Assembly (NCBI GenBank): GCA_021813195.1
Contig: JAKALI010000135.1
Coordinates: 1-8,909 of the forward strand
Direction: 5' to 3'
DNA length: 8,909 bases
Origin: Pseudomonadota bacterium
GTDB taxonomy: Bacteria; Pseudomonadota; Alphaproteobacteria; Rhizobiales; Hyphomicrobiaceae
Positions 6,760-8,909 of this stretch are shown piece after piece. The notes under the pieces are model-generated. The model made no database searches. It was given only the letters and a program-made list of their open reading frames with translations, and was not told the DNA's origin. A program made the position numbers and the translations under genes. The stretch's first letter is position 1; the number at the start of each line of letters is the position of its first letter.

Positions 6760-7569
6760 TCATATGGGGGTCGGCGCAAAGGCATACGTGAACGCCACCG
6801 CAAAGACATTGGCGACGGCATGGGTGATGATCGCAGGTTTGATGGATCCGGTGCGCCACACGATCCAACTGAGAACGAGGCCCGCGACGAAAACACTGAT
6901 CAGTCCTGGCAGGGAATAGGCTCCATGTAGTGCGCTCCAAAGCACGTTGGAGACGAGCGCGCCACCCCAGAAGCCAAGCCGCGTCTGCGCCAGGGCGGAC
7001 AACAGGAAGCCCCGGAACGTGAGCTCTTCCCATACCGGCGCCAGTACGACCGCGATGATGACCGTCGCCCAGCCCCAAGGGGATCTGAGCCCCTCCGCGA
7101 GCCATGCCGTATCGGCAAACACATCGAACTTCAGCAATCCATAGAGGACCAGTTCCAACAGGCCGGTCGCCACAATCACCGCTAGTCCCGCGACCACATA
7201 AGTGCGCACGGAAAACCGCTCGCCCGTCATGGCGAGGACGTCCCGTCGCGCGCCACGCCAACTCGCAAAGCCCAACACCAGCGCCAGGGAGGCCAATTGC
7301 CCCAAAGCCGTGATGAGAGCGCCCTCCGGCTTGGCTAAAGACAGCGCCGTATCGATCGTGTCGCCAATCTCCTGCCCTGATGCCCCCTCAGGCGCGCTTA
7401 TGGCGGACCACACGCTGATCCCGATGATCGTCAGGAGCAAGGGAATGGCGATGACGAGTGCGGTCGCGATAAGGGCCGTGATGACACCCCATGGCGAACG
7501 GGCCCGGTAGCGGGGTGGGCCATCGAGCAGTTCAGGTGCCAGACTTTGCCGGCGTGCCGGTTGGTTCAT
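6760..7569 (-). CDS. CPBP-family intramembrane glutamic endopeptidase (Rce1/CaaX-like)
   Basis: A 269-residue multi-spanning membrane protein of the CPBP/ABI family (PF02517), which includes the eukaryotic Rce1 CaaX protease; bacterial substrates are mostly unknown. All family motifs are present in the C-terminal half: WEELTFRG (Glu181, Glu182, Arg186), SALHGAYS with His215, and ITHAVANVF with His250 and Asn254. An N-terminal cytoplasmic stretch of about 27 residues precedes the first hydrophobic span, VITALIATALVIAIPLLLTI (29-48). I chose the ATG at 7569 because AAGGGA lies 6 nt upstream; the frame extends 22 codons further, to 7635, without a supporting ribosome-binding site. It is convergent with argC (52 bases apart) and divergent from ssrA. 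Nothing visible ties it functionally to either. Confidence 0.9.
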   Translation of the reverse strand: MNQPARRQSLAPELLDGPPRYRARSPWGVITALIATALVIAIPLLLTIIGISVWSAISAPEGASGQEIGDTIDTALSLAKPEGALITALGQLASLALVLGFASWRGARRDVLAMTGERFSVRTYVVAGLAVIVATGLLELVLYGLLKFDVFADTAWLAEGLRSPWGWATVIIAVVLAPVWEELTFRGFLLSALAQTRLGFWGGALVSNVLWSALHGAYSLPGLISVFVAGLVLSWIVWRTGSIKPAIITHAVANVFAVAFTYAFAPTPI

Positions 7570-7718
7570 AACCCGTCCCTTTGCGGTCTTTGAGCGGATC
7601 AGACCGCACCACGGCACAGCGCAACCTTCCGTCACGGCCGATCGCCGGATTTAGCGTCCGGAAATGCGACGGGAAAGCCGAAAAGTGATGTCCGCGGCGA
7701 CCAGTTGGCCGCTACTCT

Positions 7719-7746
7719 TTGCAAGCGGCTGCTGCCCGCATATATT
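7719..7746 (+). promoter_or_regulatory. Promoter of ssrA
   Basis: TTGCAA (7719-7724) and TATATT (7741-7746) are 16 bases apart, a good sigma-70-type match for an alphaproteobacterium. Transcription would begin about 7752-7754, exactly at the UUCG-capped hairpin (GCCGGA-TTCG-TCCGGC, 7753-7768) that would form the 5' end of the pre-tmRNA. Confidence 0.6.
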
Positions 7747-7751
7747 CAATC

Positions 7752-7833
7752 GGCCGGATTCGTCCGGCTATGGCGATAAACGCGGTCGTAATAAGCCATT
7801 CGGACCCGGGGGCAGTACCCGGCGCCTCCACCA
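7752..7833 (+). ncRNA. ssrA: tmRNA acceptor piece (tRNA-like 3' half)
   Basis: It ends in the aminoacylated CCA at 7831-7833, encoded in the DNA. The T stem is CCGGG (7806-7810) with CCCGG (7818-7822) around the seven-base loop GGCAGTA, which replaces the usual TTCGANT loop; I recall this from two-piece tmRNAs. TTCGGA just before the T stem matches the corresponding E. coli position. The UUCG-capped hairpin at 7753-7768 lies at the start; whether it survives in the mature piece is unknown. Confidence 0.9.
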
Positions 7834-7899
7834 GATCTTCTCGCCGCACCGTGCGGCTGGCTCCGTAAAGGGGAGTGGCGCGGTGGAAAGCGAATGTAT
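7834..7899 (+). other. Spacer between tmRNA pieces, removed in maturation
   Basis: These 66 bases join the acceptor 3' end to the coding-piece 5' end and would be excised by tRNA-type processing (RNase P at 7900 and a 3'-end nuclease after 7833). A 6-bp hairpin, GCCGCA (7843-7848) with TGCGGC (7852-7857), lies inside. No other feature is seen. Confidence 0.75.
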
Positions 7900-8126
7900 G
7901 GGGGCGAACTAGGATCGACGAGGGTGTAAAGGGCTCAGCTTTCGCTCGGCATGATACCGCCGTTATCGGGTCATTCAGAATAGTTGCCAATGACAACTAT
8001 GCTGAGGCTGCTCTCGCTGCGTAATGCGGCGCGAAAAGCCTAAACTCCAAAGTCCTCGCCCCTAGCCGGGCAAGGCGCGGTTCGGAGGGCACCGGGCAAC
8101 AGAAGCCCTCCATCATTTCCCGGTGA
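7900..8126 (+). ncRNA. ssrA: tmRNA coding piece with tag reading frame and pseudoknot
   Basis: It begins with GGGGGCGAACTAGGATCGACG, the acceptor 5' strand and D-loop-like region of tmRNA. A stem CGCTGC/GCGGCG (8015-8020, 8026-8031) holds the TAA stop in its loop, as helix 5 does in E. coli. A clear H-type pseudoknot follows. GGAGGG (8084-8089) pairs with CCCTCC (8106-8111), and CACCGGG (8090-8096) pairs with CCCGGTG (8119-8125). A separate 7-bp hairpin at 8128-8144 (GCATGGT-CCC-ACCATGC) may mark processing or termination; it has no T-run. Confidence 0.9.
7986..8024 (+). other. tmRNA tag reading frame, ANDNYAEAALAA
   Basis: From the GCC resume codon the frame reads A-N-D-N-Y-A-E-A-A-L-A-A then TAA. 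Charged tmRNA adds one more alanine, so proteins would end in AANDNYAEAALAA. The AANDN start fits adaptor recognition of ssrA tags and the final ALAA is the ClpX/ClpA degradation signal known from E. coli (...LAA). The resume codon overlaps a 7-bp hairpin, ATAGTTG (7980-7986) with CAACTAT (7994-8000). Confidence 0.93.
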
Positions 8127-8209
8127 CGCATGGTCCCACCATGCCGCATCGGCCGCACGAGGTTCACCTTAGGATTGACGGCGCTCATCCTCAGGGCATG
8201 TAGAGGAAA

Positions 8210-8245
8210 ATGAAGTTCCGGGGGGTCGGCGCGGCGGCAGCATGA
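8210..8245 (+). CDS. Possible 11-codon leader peptide overlapping the sspB start
   Basis: An ATG at 8210, preceded by GAGG only 3 nt away, opens MKFRGVGAAAA and stops at TGA 8243-8245. This overlaps the sspB ATG as ATGA. sspB itself has no clear ribosome-binding site, so re-initiation could supply it. The short spacing and GC-rich tail make chance a real alternative. Confidence 0.25.
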   Translation: MKFRGVGAAAA

Positions 8246-8909
8246 CGAGCAGTCAATCGATCGATTACGAAGCGTTGCAAAGCGAGGCGATGCGAAGCGT
8301 CGTACGCGCGGTTCTGGCGCGGACGGCCAAATCGGGCCTTCCAGGCGAGCATCATTTTTACATCGCGTTCGATACGACGGCCCCAGGCGTCGGCCTCTCC
8401 AAGCGGCTCAAGGAAAAATATCCGCGCGAGATGACCATCGTGCTCCAGCATCGATTTTGGGATCTCGTCGTCTCCGAAGATCGCTTTGAGGTGAAACTCA
8501 CCTTCGACAGCATTCCGGAGCGTCTGGTCGTGCCGTTCGCGGCCATTAAAGTGTTTTTTGATCCGTCCGTTCGGTACGGCTTGCAATTCGAGGGGGCCGA
8601 CATGGGCCTGAGATCAAATGCGCTTTCGGTCGTCGAGTTCGAGGACGACGACGCGCGCACAACGCCAACCCGCTCAGGGCTGCCCCGCAAACCGCGCACG
8701 ACGCGCAAGCCAAAGGTCGAGCGGGCAGAGAGCGATCAGACCGGCAAAGGAGCGGCCGCACCGACGGCTCGCGCGAGCAGGCGCTTCGCCCGCAGGAGCA
8801 GCCCCTCGTCGACGCCCGGCGCATCGACGAGGTCGCGGGCGTACGGCATCGCGCGACGCGGGTCGCCGGACTCGAGCCATGCTTCCGCGGCGAGGAGCGA
8901 GAGCTCCTG
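8242..8909 (+). CDS. sspB: ClpXP adaptor SspB, alphaproteobacterial type (open at window end)
   Basis: SspB binds the N-terminal half of the ssrA tag and tethers tagged proteins to ClpX for degradation by ClpXP in the cytoplasm. From the ATG at 8242, residues 6-117 form a clear alpha-type SspB domain. It contains IDYEALQSEAMRSVVRAVL, SGLPGEHHFYIAFDTTAPGV, LSKRLKEKYPREMTIVLQH, FWDLVVSEDRFEV and IPERLVVPFAAIKVFFDPSV, then YGLQFEG. A linker rich in Asp, Arg, Lys and Pro follows (from about residue 134), where the family has a flexible tail ending in a ClpX-binding motif. No stop occurs before the window edge. The frame already runs 222 codons, longer than the usual 160-200, and from about residue 168 it is Ser/Arg/Ala-rich and probably not genuine. 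There is no obvious Shine-Dalgarno before the ATG. Confidence 0.93.
   Translation, partial: MTSSQSIDYEALQSEAMRSVVRAVLARTAKSGLPGEHHFYIAFDTTAPGVGLSKRLKEKYPREMTIVLQHRFWDLVVSEDRFEVKLTFDSIPERLVVPFAAIKVFFDPSVRYGLQFEGADMGLRSNALSVVEFEDDDARTTPTRSGLPRKPRTTRKPKVERAESDQTGKGAAAPTARASRRFARRSSPSSTPGASTRSRAYGIARRGSPDSSHASAARSESS
8736..8909 (-). CDS. C-terminal fragment of an unidentified helical, repeat-like protein
   Basis: Reading the minus strand from the window edge gives 57 residues ending in TGA at 8738-8736. The sequence begins QELSLLAAEAWLESGDPRRAM, passes through PYARDLVDAPGVDEGLLL and ends RAKRLLARAVGAAAPLPV. It looks like paired amphipathic helices of a tetratricopeptide type (AEAWLESGDPRRAMPYA resembles a TPR second half). 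Third codon positions are G or C in 49 of 57 codons. It is more protein-like than the Ser/Arg-rich plus-strand reading of the same bases, yet sspB has not stopped there. The rest of the gene is outside the window and I cannot name it. Confidence 0.5.
   Translation of the reverse strand, partial: QELSLLAAEAWLESGDPRRAMPYARDLVDAPGVDEGLLLRAKRLLARAVGAAAPLPV

Larger units (their letters stand above)
7752..8126 (+). ncRNA. ssrA: Transfer-messenger RNA, circularly permuted two-piece form
   Basis: tmRNA rescues ribosomes stalled on broken mRNA by acting as alanyl-tRNA and then as a short mRNA that adds a degradation tag. Here the gene order is permuted as in alphaproteobacteria: acceptor piece, spacer, then coding piece. 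The 5' end of the coding piece (GGGGGCG, 7900-7906) pairs over 7 bp with CGCCTCC (7823-7829) before ACCA, and the third pair is G-T (G-U in RNA), the alanyl-tRNA synthetase identity element. A tag frame, a stop-codon hairpin and an H-type pseudoknot follow. The outer ends are estimated: the 5' end from the promoter and the 3' end from the last pseudoknot strand (8125). Function requires SmpB, whose gene is not in the window. Confidence 0.93.

Noticed and set aside
7664..7912. Plus-strand open frame of 82 codons
   Set aside because: It crosses the ssrA promoter, acceptor piece and spacer, which the tmRNA structure explains much better.
7997..8188. Minus-strand open frame of 63 codons
   Set aside because: It is antisense to the tmRNA coding piece and its pseudoknot; there is no protein-like pattern.
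8191..8586. Minus-strand open frame of 131 codons
   Set aside because: It is antisense to the conserved SspB domain, which is the real coding strand there.

Overview
The window looks like chromosomal DNA of an alphaproteobacterium, probably a Hyphomicrobiales (Rhizobiales) relative. Four things point there: a circularly permuted two-piece tmRNA gene, an alpha-type SspB adaptor, the rplM-rpsI-argC neighbourhood, and an HslU, enoyl-CoA hydratase-like protein and CoA-binding protein of alphaproteobacterial style. Most of the window is housekeeping sequence. No insertion sequence, phage gene, CRISPR array or tRNA was seen.

Left part (1-3556): the window opens inside hslU (plus strand), whose last 205 codons are present. 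It converges on a minus-strand cluster that reads, in transcription order, a small exported or membrane-anchored protein of unknown function, an ECHDC3-type enoyl-CoA hydratase/isomerase-like protein (ATGA overlap), a YccU-like CoA-binding protein, and ribA (GTP cyclohydrolase II).

Middle (3557-6707): an AT-rich divergent control region (3557-3931) carries two tandem 14-bp dyads, a candidate promoter and a leader hairpin. It is followed by rplM-rpsI (ribosomal proteins L13 and S9), a strong hairpin, a TerC-family membrane protein, and argC (type 2 N-acetyl-gamma-glutamyl-phosphate reductase). The TerC gene sits between rpsI and argC, and argC follows it closely enough to share its transcript.

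Right part (6760-8909): a CPBP-family intramembrane protease gene runs on the minus strand. Divergent from it is ssrA, the two-piece tmRNA: a sigma-70-like promoter, an acceptor piece ending in CCA, a 66-nt spacer, then a coding piece with the tag ANDNYAEAALAA and a pseudoknot. About 115 bases further on, sspB encodes the alpha-type adaptor that hands ssrA-tagged proteins to ClpXP. The tagging RNA and its recognition adaptor are therefore neighbours, with a truncated gene for another AAA+ protease (hslU) at the far end. sspB is still open at the window edge. Its last ~170 bases are very GC-rich and carry a more convincing protein on the opposite strand (8736-8909), so either the two genes overlap tail to tail or there is a sequence junction here.
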